This document shows, in pieces, positions 25,908 through 34,410 of a stretch of DNA of 64,000 bases. The notes below the pieces were generated by a model, which ran no database searches, was not told the origin of the DNA, and saw only the letters and a program-made list of their open reading frames with translations. Made by a program: the position numbers and the translations under genes. This DNA is from Kaistia adipata DSM 17808. GTDB taxonomy: Bacteria; Pseudomonadota; Alphaproteobacteria; Rhizobiales; Kaistiaceae. The stretch is taken from the NCBI RefSeq assembly GCF_000423225.1, contig NZ_AUHO01000007.1:620001-684000 (forward strand), given 5' to 3'. Each line of letters opens with the position of its first letter. Within the stretch, counting starts at the first letter, position 1.

Positions 25908-26903
25908 TCATTCGCCCAGGGCGCGGGTTCGGATCTGGTCGAGGCTGACCGCCAGCATCAGCACGACGCCGCGCGTCACGTCCTGCCAGAAGCTGGAAAC
26001 GTCGAGAAGCGTCAGGCCGTTGTTGAGCGTGCCGAGGATCAGCACGGCGAGCAGTGTGCCCCAGACGCTGCCGCGGCCGCCGTTCAGGCTGGTGCCGCCG
26101 AGGATGATCGCGGCGATGACGGTGAGGAGCTGGGATCCGGCCGCCGTCGGGCCGGCGGCGCCCAGCATGGCGCCGAGGATGGTGCCGGCGACGGCGCCCG
26201 AAATGGCCGAGATGACATAGAGGATGATGACGGTCTTCTCGAGCGGGATGCCGATCAGCCGCGACGCCTCGGCATTGCCGCCGGCGGCGTAGATGTAGCG
26301 GCCGAAGCGCATCCGGGTCATCACGACCCAGAGCACGACGAAGGTCACCATCATCAGGATGAACGGGATCGGGATGCCGGCGACGCGGCCGGAGCCGACC
26401 CAGTTGAAGCCCGGCACCATCAGCGGCCGGGTCAGGCCGCCGGTCAGCACCAGCGCGATGCCGGAGATGATGCTCATCATGCCGAGCGTGACGATCAGCG
26501 GGTTGAGGCGCAGCCGCGTCGTGAACAGGCCGTTGACGACGCCGATCGCCGCCGCGACGACGATGGCAAGCGCCACGGCGAGCCAGATCGGCACGCCCAT
26601 GCCGAACAGCATCGAGATGACGACGCCGGTCAGGCCTGCGATCGCCGCGACCGAGAGATCGAGGCCGCCGGCGATGATCAGCGGCGTGCCGGCCGCCGCC
26701 ATCAGGCCGATATAGGCGACGTTGCCACCGATCTGCAGCATGTTCCGGAGCGTCAGGAAGAAGGGCGACAGCACCGAGAAGACCGCGATCAGGATCAGGT
26801 AGAAGATCGCCAGCATGGCGACGCCGGACCAGGGCTGGCCGAGCAGGGCGGACATCCGCTCCCTGGCGCCGCCGGTGGCATGGGTTTCGACAGAATGGGC
26901 CAT
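25908..26903 (-). CDS. Ribose-type sugar ABC transporter permease
   Basis: 331 residues, RbsC/XylH family (CUT2), about eight to ten membrane segments. Family landmarks: LIIAGGLDLSVAAIAGLTGVV, NPLIVTLGMMSIISGIALVL, YIYAAGGNAEASRLIGI and VIAAIILGGTSLNGGRGSVWGTLLAVLILGTLNNGL. It forms the membrane channel with the ATPase at 26917 and the binding protein at 28503. CUT2 importers take monosaccharides. It ends two bases before the regulator start. Confidence 0.93.
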   Translation of the reverse strand: MAHSVETHATGGARERMSALLGQPWSGVAMLAIFYLILIAVFSVLSPFFLTLRNMLQIGGNVAYIGLMAAAGTPLIIAGGLDLSVAAIAGLTGVVISMLFGMGVPIWLAVALAIVVAAAIGVVNGLFTTRLRLNPLIVTLGMMSIISGIALVLTGGLTRPLMVPGFNWVGSGRVAGIPIPFILMMVTFVVLWVVMTRMRFGRYIYAAGGNAEASRLIGIPLEKTVIILYVISAISGAVAGTILGAMLGAAGPTAAGSQLLTVIAAIILGGTSLNGGRGSVWGTLLAVLILGTLNNGLTLLDVSSFWQDVTRGVVLMLAVSLDQIRTRALGE

Positions 26904-26916
26904 GGAATGAAGTCCT

Positions 26917-28443
26917 TCAGGTGGCCTGGAAGGCAGGATCGTTGCCGGTTGCGGCCATGAGTTCGGCGGGCTTGGCGCCGCGTTCGAATTCGCCGACGAG
27001 GCGGCCGCGATCGAGCACCAGCGAGCGGTCGCTGATGCCGGCGACTTCCTCGACGTCTGAGGAGAGGATCAGCACGGCGTAGCCGCGATTGGCGAGTTCG
27101 CGCAGCTTGCCGTAGATCTCGCGCCGGGCGCCGACATCGACGCCACGGGTCGGCTCCTCGAGGATCAGCAGGCGCACGCCCTCGACGAGCCAGCGGGCGA
27201 TGCAGACCTTCTGCTGGTTGCCGCCGGAGAGCGTGCGGATCTTCTGCTCGGGCCCGCGCGTTCGGATGCCGAGATCCTCGATCCAGCGGATCGCGTGGCG
27301 CGATTCCTCGTCCTTCGAGACAAAGAGGCCGCGTTCAAAACGCTCCTCGAAGGGAAGGGCGATGTTCTCGCGCACGGTCAGGTCGGCGACGATGCCTTCC
27401 TTCTTGCGCTCGGCGGCGACGAAGCCGATGCCGGCGAGCTTTCCGGCGCGCGCGCTTTGCGGACGGTAGCTCTGGCCGGCCAGGCGGACATCCGCCGTCT
27501 TGAGCGGGCCGAGCGCGCCATAGAGCGCGCGGCCGAGCACCTCGACGCCGGAGCCGACGAGGCCGAAAATGCCGAGGATCTCGTTCTGGCGAAGCGTGAA
27601 CGAGACGCCGTCGAGCTTGCGCGGGATGCTGAGGTTGTCGACGCTGAGAATCTCGGCGCCGGGCGTCTCGGGCGTGCCGACGTCGTAGAGGTCGTCGACG
27701 GTGTTGCCGAGCATGGCGGCGAGCACTTCGGCGCGCTTGGTGTCGGCCGTGTTGAAGGTGCCGGCGTTGCGGCCGTCGCGCAGCACGACGATGCGGTCGG
27801 AGATCTCGAACACCTCGGAGAGGTAGTGCGAGATGTAGATGACGGAGACCTTGTTCTCCTTCAGGCGCCGGATGATGCGGAAGATCATCTTGGCTTCCTG
27901 CTCGGTCAGCGCCGCCGTCGGTTCGTCCATGACGAGGATGCGCGCCTTGCCGGCGAGCGCGCGTGCGATCTCGACGATGCGCTGCTCGGCGACCGAGAGC
28001 CGCTTCACCAGCGTGTCGGGATGGATGGTGGCGAAGCCGAGCTGGTCGAGCAGCTCGCGCGAGCGTGTCCGCATGGTCTGTTTGTCGACCTGCATCAGCC
28101 CGAGGCTGCGCTTCAGCGGCAGGTCGCCGAGGAAGATGTTCTCGGCCACCGTCATGTCCGGCATGACGGAGATTTCCTGCGGCAGCAGCTTGACGCCGGC
28201 GGCGACCGCGGCGGCGGGGTCCTTGAAATCGACCTCCTCGCCGTCGACGCGGATCGTGCCGCCGTCGCGGCTGTAGAGGCCGGTCAGGATCTTCATCAAG
28301 GTCGACTTGCCGGCGCCGTTGGAGCCGAGCAGGGCGACGACCTCGCCGGGGTCGACGCTGAGATCGACATGGGTGAGCACGGGCACGCGTCCGAAGGACT
28401 TGCCGATGCCGTGCATGCCGAGGCGGGGAGCAATGGTCGCCAT
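26917..28443 (-). CDS. Ribose-type sugar ABC transporter ATPase (two domains)
   Basis: 508 residues from the ATG at 28443 (AGGAAGG upstream). First domain: Walker A GSNGAGKST, LSVAEQR signature and VMDEPTAALTE. Second domain: the degenerate Walker A region GLVGSGVEVLGRALYG and the intact signature LSGGNQQKVCIARWL with LILEEPTRGVDVGAR. This asymmetry is normal for RbsA/MglA proteins. It powers the CUT2 importer of the cluster. It sits 13 bases from the permease and about 60 from the binding-protein gene. Confidence 0.94.
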   Translation of the reverse strand: MATIAPRLGMHGIGKSFGRVPVLTHVDLSVDPGEVVALLGSNGAGKSTLMKILTGLYSRDGGTIRVDGEEVDFKDPAAAVAAGVKLLPQEISVMPDMTVAENIFLGDLPLKRSLGLMQVDKQTMRTRSRELLDQLGFATIHPDTLVKRLSVAEQRIVEIARALAGKARILVMDEPTAALTEQEAKMIFRIIRRLKENKVSVIYISHYLSEVFEISDRIVVLRDGRNAGTFNTADTKRAEVLAAMLGNTVDDLYDVGTPETPGAEILSVDNLSIPRKLDGVSFTLRQNEILGIFGLVGSGVEVLGRALYGALGPLKTADVRLAGQSYRPQSARAGKLAGIGFVAAERKKEGIVADLTVRENIALPFEERFERGLFVSKDEESRHAIRWIEDLGIRTRGPEQKIRTLSGGNQQKVCIARWLVEGVRLLILEEPTRGVDVGARREIYGKLRELANRGYAVLILSSDVEEVAGISDRSLVLDRGRLVGEFERGAKPAELMAATGNDPAFQAT

Positions 28444-28502
28444 GCGGCCCTTCCTGGAAATCAAGGGGAAGAGGGCGGGCGCCAAAGGCGCCCGCCGCCC
28501 GA

Positions 28503-29702
28503 TCAGTTGGTCGGGATCAGGTTCTGGTAGTCGGCGAGATCGGGAAGCGTGCGGATCTCGGCGAGGTGCTTCTCGAAGGCGGCCTGCGGGAACTCGAACT
28601 TGATCGGGTCCTTGCCTTCGGCGCAGGCGAACTTGTCGTAGAAGGTACAGACATTGTCCTTGGTCACCATCACGTGGTTGACGAGGACGGTATCCGGCAC
28701 TTCCTTGCCCGCGAGCTGCATCAGCGCCAGCGGGATCAGGTAATTGCCGTAGCGCTCGGGGAAGTAGCCGACCGAGGAGACGAAGCTCGGCTCGTCGATC
28801 ATGTTCTGGATCTCGTCGGCGCCCATGCCGACGACGATCAGGTCGGCCTCGCGGCCGGCCTGCTTGACGGCGCGCAGCATGCCCGTCGCGGCCTGGTCGT
28901 TGATCGCCGTCACCATGATCGGCGCGCCCTCGGGGATGCGCCCGATGACGTTGTTCATCTGGGTGAAGCTCTCTTCGAGCGTGTTCTTGGTGTCGATCTT
29001 GATGATGTGATCGTCCGCGAAGCCGTCGACGGCGGCCTTGAAGCCGGCGACCTGGCCGCCGGTGCGCATGGCGGGAATGGCGCCCGACTGCGGCAACTCG
29101 CCGACGACGAAGAAGCCTTCCTTGACCTTGTCGGCGCCGAACTTGGCGATCGCCGCCTGGCCGAGATAGGCGCCGCCCATGAAGCCGGAGCGGGGATTGT
29201 TGGCGCCGAAGAAGGTGGCGCCCGGCATCGGGATGTCGATCGCCACCACCTTGGTGTTGGCGTCGTTCATCTGCTGCATGATGGTGGCGCCGAAATTGGC
29301 GTCGGTCTGGAATTCGGTGACGTGGTCGACCTGGCGCTGCAGGAAGCTCTGCGCGTTGGCGAGCGCGGTGGCGCCGTCGAGGCGGTTGTCGGCGACCTGA
29401 AGCTCGATGCCGGCCGCCTTGGCGTTGTCGAGCATGCCGTTCTCGACCTTCAGGCAGAACGACACGTCGCGCTGCAGGTTGGCGAAGCCGAGGACGAGGT
29501 TCTTGCCGTTGTTGGGCTTATGGGCGGCGGTGGCGTCGGCCACCATGGCCTTGAGCTGGTCGGCGCTGAGCATGGCGCCGTCGAATCTCGTCGGGTCGAA
29601 CCCGTGGAAATCCTCGGCATAGGCCGCGCTGCCGAGCAGCAGCGTCATCATCGCCGCGCCGGCGACGCGGCGCATGGCATGGAACGGAATCCGAGCGTGC
29701 AT
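28503..29702 (-). CDS. Sugar-binding periplasmic protein, CUT2 importer
   Basis: 399 residues from the ATG at 29702, preceded by GGGAGGAG. The signal peptide MHARIPFHAMRRVAGAAMMTLLLGSAAYA is followed by the mature protein EDFHGFDP. Type I periplasmic-binding fold (ribose/galactose-binding-like): LVLGFANLQRDVSFCLKVENG, QMNDANTKVVAIDIPMPG, MVTAINDQAATGMLRAV and VVGMGADEIQNM. Somewhat long for the family, with an extra C-terminal segment containing a Cys pair (VCTFYDKFACAEG) that may form a disulfide. First gene of the ten-gene operon; two palindromes lie upstream. Confidence 0.92.
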   Translation of the reverse strand: MHARIPFHAMRRVAGAAMMTLLLGSAAYAEDFHGFDPTRFDGAMLSADQLKAMVADATAAHKPNNGKNLVLGFANLQRDVSFCLKVENGMLDNAKAAGIELQVADNRLDGATALANAQSFLQRQVDHVTEFQTDANFGATIMQQMNDANTKVVAIDIPMPGATFFGANNPRSGFMGGAYLGQAAIAKFGADKVKEGFFVVGELPQSGAIPAMRTGGQVAGFKAAVDGFADDHIIKIDTKNTLEESFTQMNNVIGRIPEGAPIMVTAINDQAATGMLRAVKQAGREADLIVVGMGADEIQNMIDEPSFVSSVGYFPERYGNYLIPLALMQLAGKEVPDTVLVNHVMVTKDNVCTFYDKFACAEGKDPIKFEFPQAAFEKHLAEIRTLPDLADYQNLIPTN

Positions 29703-29734
29703 TGGAACAGTCTCCTCCCTCAAGAAGCATTCGG

Positions 29735-29751
29735 AATTGGTAAGGCCAATT
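29735..29751. promoter_or_regulatory. Operator AATTGG-N5-CCAATT (proximal)
   Basis: Six-base perfect arms around TAAGG, 33 bases upstream of the sugar-binding-protein start. Its partner at 29809-29827 has the same arms and spacer, with centres 75 bases apart (about seven helical turns), an arrangement suited to looping or cooperative binding by a GntR dimer pair. Confidence 0.65.
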
Positions 29752-29808
29752 TCTCGTTGGCAATAAAACAAGCACGACATCTCACCTCACGCAAGCGTCA
29801 CTTTCAGT

Positions 29809-29827
29809 AAATTGGCCTGACCAATTT
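29809..29827. promoter_or_regulatory. Operator AAATTGG-N5-CCAATTT (distal)
   Basis: Seven-base perfect arms around CCTGA, in the shared promoter of the minus-strand importer operon and the plus-strand enolase gene. Closely resembles UxuR/ExuR-type sites of the FadR subfamily (TTGGT/ACCAA halves). Predicted target of the regulator at 25184-25906. Confidence 0.68.
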
Positions 29828-29906
29828 GATTGACGACTTGCCGATTTTGAATCTAGCCTTGCCGCAAAGGGCCACGCAGAAAGCGCGGCCATGGGGAGGA
29901 AGTCGC

Positions 29907-31028
29907 ATGCGTCTCGGCGGGGCTGAGTGCTTCGTGCTGCGTTGGCCGGAGCCGAATGATTTCGGCCATGACCGGATGACGCTGCTGGTCCGGATCGACA
30001 CCAGATCCGGCCTGTCCGGCTGGGGCGAGGCGATCGCCATGTGGCCGGAGGCACTGCGCGCGACCGAGCTGGTCATCCGCGACGGCCTGCTGCCACTGCT
30101 CGCCGAGCGCGATCTTTCCGATGTCGAAGACTGCTGGCAGGCGATGAAGAACCATTGCTGGTGGTACGGCGAGGGCGGTATCGCCTCGATGGCGATCTCG
30201 GCGATCGACATGGCGCTCTGGGATTTGAAGGCGAAGGAGGCCGGCAAGCCGCTGGTCGAGCTTTTCGGCGCGCATCACCAGGCGCTGCCGGTCTGCGCCA
30301 GCCTGCACGTCAACCAGGCGACGATCGAGGAAAGCGTGCGCGACATCGCCGGTCACATCGCGGCCGGATTCCGCTCGACCAAGCTCGGCCTCGGCAAGCG
30401 CGGCCTGTCGCGCGCCGGCCGCGATCCCGATTACGACGTGGCGCTGGTTGCTGCCCTGCGCGAGGCGATCGGGCCGGAGGCCGGCATCATGGTCGATGCC
30501 GGCAACGGCACGAAATGGGACCTCGACACCGCCATCCGCACGGTGAAGCGGATGGAGGAATCCGCCATTGCCTGGATCGAGGAGCCATTCCTGCCGAGCC
30601 GGGTCGATGACCACGTCGCGCTGAAGGCTGCCGTTTCGACGCCCGTCGCCGTCGGCGAACGCGAATTCACCGTCGCCGGCTACCAGCGCTGGCTCGATAC
30701 GGGTGCTGCCGACATACTCGGCCTCGATCCCGCCCGCATCGAGGGCGTCACCGGCTTCCGCAAGGCCGCCGCCGTCATCGAGGCGGCCGGCAGGACTGTC
30801 AACGCCCATGCCTGGAGCACGGCGGTCCTGACCGGCGCCAGCCTGCACCTGTCGCTCGCCTCGAAGGCGGCCGAGCTCTTCGAGCTGAAGCCGCTGCCGG
30901 GACCGATGCAGTTCGATCTGGTCGACGAACCGTTCTGGCATGAAGGCGGGTTGATTTCCGCGCCGAACCGCCCCGGCCATGGCGCCGAGCCGCGCGCCGA
31001 CGCGCTCGCGCGCTACCGCGTGAACTGA
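29907..31028 (+). CDS. Mandelate racemase/muconate-lactonizing-type enolase superfamily enzyme
   Basis: 373 residues from the ATG at 29907 (GGGGAGGA upstream). Metal ligands in mandelate-racemase positions: D197 (MVDAGN), E225 (WIEEPF) and E251 (GERE). The His-Asp dyad is D274 (LDPARIEG) and H301 (NAHAWS). The usual KxK of the second strand reads S157-T-K159, so the first Lys is Ser. Members with the His-Asp dyad are mostly acid-sugar dehydratases, fitting aldonate dehydration to a 2-keto-3-deoxy acid. First of three plus-strand genes diverging from the importer operon. Confidence 0.88.
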   Translation: MRLGGAECFVLRWPEPNDFGHDRMTLLVRIDTRSGLSGWGEAIAMWPEALRATELVIRDGLLPLLAERDLSDVEDCWQAMKNHCWWYGEGGIASMAISAIDMALWDLKAKEAGKPLVELFGAHHQALPVCASLHVNQATIEESVRDIAGHIAAGFRSTKLGLGKRGLSRAGRDPDYDVALVAALREAIGPEAGIMVDAGNGTKWDLDTAIRTVKRMEESAIAWIEEPFLPSRVDDHVALKAAVSTPVAVGEREFTVAGYQRWLDTGAADILGLDPARIEGVTGFRKAAAVIEAAGRTVNAHAWSTAVLTGASLHLSLASKAAELFELKPLPGPMQFDLVDEPFWHEGGLISAPNRPGHGAEPRADALARYRVN

Positions 31029-31038
31029 GGAAAGCCCG

Positions 31039-31683
31039 ATGAAAACCGTGATGGTCTATGGCGATTCCAACAGCTGGGGCGCCGAGCCGCAGCCCGAGCG
31101 CGGCGTCGGCGGCCGGTTCGCGCCGGACGTGCGCTGGCCGGGCGTGCTGCAGAAGGCGCTCGGCGACGGCGTGCAGGTGATCGCCGAGGGCCTGAACGGC
31201 CGCACCACCTGCGTCGACGATCCCGTCGAGGGGCACCACAAGAATGGCGCGCGCTTCCTGCAGGTGGCGATCGAGACGCACATGCCGCTCGACCTCGTCA
31301 TCATCAAGCTCGGCACCAACGATTTGAAGGCGCGGCTCTCGATGCAGGCGGGCGACATCGCCGACGGCGCGGTTCGCTTGGCCGAGATCGTGCTCGGCTC
31401 CGCCACGGGGCCCGCGGGCAGGGCGCCCAAGGTGCTGCTCGTCGTGCCGGCGCCGATCGCGAAGCTCGGCTGGCTCACCGAGATGTTCGAGGGCGGCACG
31501 GAGAAATCGCGAAAGCTCGCGAAGGAGTTCACCCGCGCCGCCGCGCCGCGCGGCATCCCGGTGTTCGAGGCCGGTTCGGTCATCGCGTCGAGCGAGGTCG
31601 ACGGCATCCATCTCGACGCGGACGCGCACCGGACGCTCGGCGAGGCGCTCGCCGGCCGGGTGCGCGACCTTCTGGCGGATTGA
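31039..31683 (+). CDS. SGNH/GDSL hydrolase (arylesterase-like)
   Basis: 214 residues, no signal peptide, so cytosolic. Blocks: GDSNSWG (nucleophile S10), EGLNGRTT (Gly/Asn oxyanion block), KLGTNDLK and DGIHLDADAH (catalytic Asp-His). This is the small arylesterase/acyltransferase subgroup known from agrobacteria and mycobacteria. In this context it might hydrolyse a sugar lactone or remove an acetyl group from the substrate; both are inference. It lies ten bases after the enolase gene and ten before the isomerase gene. Confidence 0.88.
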   Translation: MKTVMVYGDSNSWGAEPQPERGVGGRFAPDVRWPGVLQKALGDGVQVIAEGLNGRTTCVDDPVEGHHKNGARFLQVAIETHMPLDLVIIKLGTNDLKARLSMQAGDIADGAVRLAEIVLGSATGPAGRAPKVLLVVPAPIAKLGWLTEMFEGGTEKSRKLAKEFTRAAAPRGIPVFEAGSVIASSEVDGIHLDADAHRTLGEALAGRVRDLLAD

Positions 31684-31693
31684 GGAAAGAACC

Positions 31694-33124
31694 ATGGCGC
31701 ATGACACGTTGAAGGTCGGGCTGTTCGGCATCGGACTGAACGCCTACTGGCCGCAATTCGCCGGCCTCGAGCCGCGGCTGCGCGGCTATATCGAGAAGGT
31801 CGCGGAAAAGCTGGCGCGGCCGGGCGTCGAGATCGTCAATCTCGGCCTGATCGACGATCCGGAAAAGGCGATGGACGCCGGGCACCAGTTCCGCGCCGCC
31901 GACGTCGATTTGATCTTCCTGCATGTCACGACCTATGCCGTGTCCTCGACCGTGCTGCCGGTGGTGCAGCGCGCCAAGGTGCCGGTGGTGATCCTGAACC
32001 TGCAGCCGGCCGCCGCGATCGACTATGCGAGCTTCAACGCGCTCGACGACCGCACGAAGATGACCGGCGAGTGGCTCGCCTTCTGCGCCGCCTGCCCGGT
32101 GCCGGAGATCGCCAATGTCTTCCGCCGCGCCAACATCGATTTCCACCAGGTGACGGGCGTGCTCGAGGGCGACGAGCATGTCGACCGCGAGATCGAGGCC
32201 TGGATCGAGGCGGCGCGCGTCGCCTATGTCATGTCGCACAACCGCCTGGGCCTGATGGGCCGCTACTACAACGGCATGCTCGACATCTATTCCGACACGA
32301 CGGCGCAGGTCGCGACCTTCGGCGGCCATCTGGAGATCGTCGAGATCGACGAGCTGGCGGAGATCCGCAAATCGGTGACCGAGCTGGAGGCGGCGGCCCG
32401 CGTTGACAGCTTCCGCGCCGAGTTCGACATCCAGCCGGATTGCGATCCGGCGGAGCTCCTGCGCGCGGCGCGAACGTCGCTCGCGCTCGACCGGCTGGTG
32501 GCGAAGCACAAGCTCGGCTCGCTCGCCTACTACTATGAGTCCGTTCCAGGCCACGACCACGAGGACGTCATCTCGTCGGTGATCCTCGGCTGTTCCTATC
32601 TCACCGCGCGCGGCGTGCCGGTCGCCGGCGAATACGAGGTCAAGAACGCGCAGGCGATGAAGATCCTCGACACGTTGGGCGTCGGCGGGTCGTTCACCGA
32701 GTATTACGGCATCGATTTCAACGACGACATCGTGCTGATGGGCCATGACGGCCCCGGCCACACCCGGATCGCCGAGGGCAAGACCAAGGTCCGGCCGCTT
32801 AGGGTCTATCACGGCAAGGTCGGCTCGGGCGTCAGCGTCGAGATGTCGGTGAAGCACGGCCCGGTGACGCTGCTCTCGGTCGCCGAGGACGGCGCCGGCA
32901 AGCTGAAGCTGGTGGTGGCGGAGGCGGAATCGGTGCCCGGCCCGATCCTCGAGATCGGCAACACCAACAGCCGCTACCGCTTCCCGATCGGCGCGCGAAA
33001 GTTCGTCGAGGCGTGGAACGCTGAATGCCCGGCGCATCACTGCGCCGTCGGAATCGGCCATGTCGCCGACAGAATAGAAAAGCTCGGCGCGCTGCTCGGC
33101 ATCCGCACGGTGAAGGTGTGCTGA
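31694..33124 (+). CDS. L-arabinose/L-fucose isomerase family protein
   Basis: 476 residues, similar in length to AraA (about 500). Likely metal ligands are E282 (YYYESVPG), E313/E315 (GEYEVK), H351 (LMGHDGPGH) and H448/H449 (CPAHHCAVG), the Glu-Glu-His-His pattern of the family. The region between GYDHEN-like and GEYE motifs is diverged from true AraA. It would convert an aldose to a ketose with Mn2+. An isomerase in the same transcript as a dehydratase-type enolase is unusual, because these belong to alternative pathways. Ends just before a strong terminator hairpin. Confidence 0.85.
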   Translation: MAHDTLKVGLFGIGLNAYWPQFAGLEPRLRGYIEKVAEKLARPGVEIVNLGLIDDPEKAMDAGHQFRAADVDLIFLHVTTYAVSSTVLPVVQRAKVPVVILNLQPAAAIDYASFNALDDRTKMTGEWLAFCAACPVPEIANVFRRANIDFHQVTGVLEGDEHVDREIEAWIEAARVAYVMSHNRLGLMGRYYNGMLDIYSDTTAQVATFGGHLEIVEIDELAEIRKSVTELEAAARVDSFRAEFDIQPDCDPAELLRAARTSLALDRLVAKHKLGSLAYYYESVPGHDHEDVISSVILGCSYLTARGVPVAGEYEVKNAQAMKILDTLGVGGSFTEYYGIDFNDDIVLMGHDGPGHTRIAEGKTKVRPLRVYHGKVGSGVSVEMSVKHGPVTLLSVAEDGAGKLKLVVAEAESVPGPILEIGNTNSRYRFPIGARKFVEAWNAECPAHHCAVGIGHVADRIEKLGALLGIRTVKVC

Positions 33125-33130
33125 AACGAA

Positions 33131-33164
33131 GAGGGCGTCCCGATGCGCAAATCGGGACGCCCTC
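33131..33164. terminator. Strong terminator hairpin between convergent genes
   Basis: Perfect 14-base stem (33131-33144 with 33151-33164, starting GAGGGCGTCCC) and a six-base GCGCAA loop, seven bases after the isomerase stop and 25 before the alcohol dehydrogenase stop. It should terminate transcription from both sides, although the downstream T tract is poor. Confidence 0.75.
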
Positions 33165-33188
33165 GATATCCGGATTTGGGAGCCGGCC

Positions 33189-34262
33189 TCAGGGCGTGAT
33201 CGCGACCTTCAGCACGCCGTCGCGCTGGTGGCCGAACAGGTCGTAGGCCTTCTCGATGTCGTCGAGCTTGAAGCGGTGGGTGACCAGCGCCTTCAGGTCG
33301 ACGCGGCCGGAAGCGACGACGTTCAGCAGCCGCCGCATCCGCTCCTTGCCGCCGGGGCAGAGCGACGTGATGATCTTGTTGTCGCCGAGGCCAGCGGAGA
33401 ACGCGCTGAGCGGGATCTTCAGGTCGTTCGAATAGACGCCGAGGCTGGAAAGCGTGCCGCCCGGACGCAGCACGCGCAGCGCCGATTCGAACGTGCCCTG
33501 CGTGCCGAGCGCCTCGATCGCCACGTCGACGCCTCGGCCGTCGGTGAGCGCCATGATCTGCTCGACCGGGTCGCCCTTCTTGAAGTCGACGACGATGTCG
33601 GCGCCGAGCCGCTTGGCGACGGCCAGGCGCTCCGGCACAGTATCGACGCCGATGATCGTCGTCGCGCCCATCAGCTTGGCGCCGGCGACGGCGCAGAGGC
33701 CGATCGGGCCGAGCGCGAACACCACCACCGTGTCGCCGATCTTCACGCCGCCGCTTTCGGCGCCGGCGAAGCCCGTCGACATGATGTCGGGGCACATCAG
33801 GATCTCTTCATCCGACAGACCGTCCGCGACCGGGCTCAGATTGGCGGCGGCGTCCGGCACCAGGACATATTCGGCCTGGCAGCCGTCGATGGTGTTGCCG
33901 AACTTCCAGCCGCCCATCGCCTTGAAGCCGTGCTTGGTGCCGGGCCCGTCCTGCGAGCCGCAGCCGCACAGGCAGGCATAGCTGTGGCCGCTCGGCGTGA
34001 TGGCGCCGGCGATGACGCGCTGGCCTTCCTGGTAGCCCTCGACCGCCGAGCCGAGCTTCTCGATGATTCCGACCGGCTCGTGGCCGATCGTCAGGCCCTT
34101 GGCGACGGGATACTCGCCCTTGAGGATGTGGATGTCGGTGCCGCAGATCGTCGTCGTGGTGATCCGCATCAGCGCATCGCGCGGTCCGACATCGGGAATG
34201 GGTTTCTCGTCGAGGACGATACGACCAGGTTCAACGAATATGGCGGCTTTCATGCGCGGCAT
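33189..34262 (-). CDS. Zinc-dependent NAD(P) alcohol dehydrogenase
   Basis: 357 residues from the ATG at 34262 (GGAGGTTTCG upstream). Medium-chain dehydrogenase: catalytic zinc ligands C40 (TICGTD), H61 and E62 (GHEPVG); Rossmann motif ALGPIGLCAVAGAKLMGA. A cysteine-rich SYACLCGCGSQDG stretch lies where the structural-zinc lobe sits in relatives. Overall it is closest to secondary alcohol/isopropanol-type dehydrogenases (GGWKFGNTIDGCQAEYVLVPDA, LMCPDIMSTGFAGAE). Stands alone with its own promoter; a TGTCAC-N14-GTGACA repeat lies 31 bases upstream. Oxidises or reduces small secondary alcohols/ketones; exact substrate unknown. Confidence 0.9.
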   Translation of the reverse strand: MPRMKAAIFVEPGRIVLDEKPIPDVGPRDALMRITTTTICGTDIHILKGEYPVAKGLTIGHEPVGIIEKLGSAVEGYQEGQRVIAGAITPSGHSYACLCGCGSQDGPGTKHGFKAMGGWKFGNTIDGCQAEYVLVPDAAANLSPVADGLSDEEILMCPDIMSTGFAGAESGGVKIGDTVVVFALGPIGLCAVAGAKLMGATTIIGVDTVPERLAVAKRLGADIVVDFKKGDPVEQIMALTDGRGVDVAIEALGTQGTFESALRVLRPGGTLSSLGVYSNDLKIPLSAFSAGLGDNKIITSLCPGGKERMRRLLNVVASGRVDLKALVTHRFKLDDIEKAYDLFGHQRDGVLKVAITP

Positions 34263-34292
34263 CGAAACCTCCTTCGACCGGCTGGCGGGAGA

Positions 34293-34318
34293 TGTCACTC
34301 AAGCGTGGATCTGTGACA
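34293..34318. promoter_or_regulatory. Inverted repeat TGTCAC-N14-GTGACA
   Basis: Six-base perfect arms upstream of the alcohol dehydrogenase start. The wide spacer is less typical of a single operator; possible regulator site, low certainty. Confidence 0.3.
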
Positions 34319-34410
34319 CCCAGACGAAGGCAGATGGTACACGCGCCGCGATTGTATAGGTTTGATCCCGATCAACTGGCCGCAAGTCGCGGCGCCGGCC
34401 CGCGCGGACC

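Noticed and set aside
25596-26960. A 454-codon plus-strand open frame opposite the RbsC-type permease
   Set aside because: Low-complexity Asp/Gln/His/Arg-rich translation without motifs; antisense to a conserved permease.
27390-27450. Apparent loss of Walker A in the second half of the RbsA-type ATPase
   Set aside because: Degenerate second Walker A is normal for this family, so it is not a defect.
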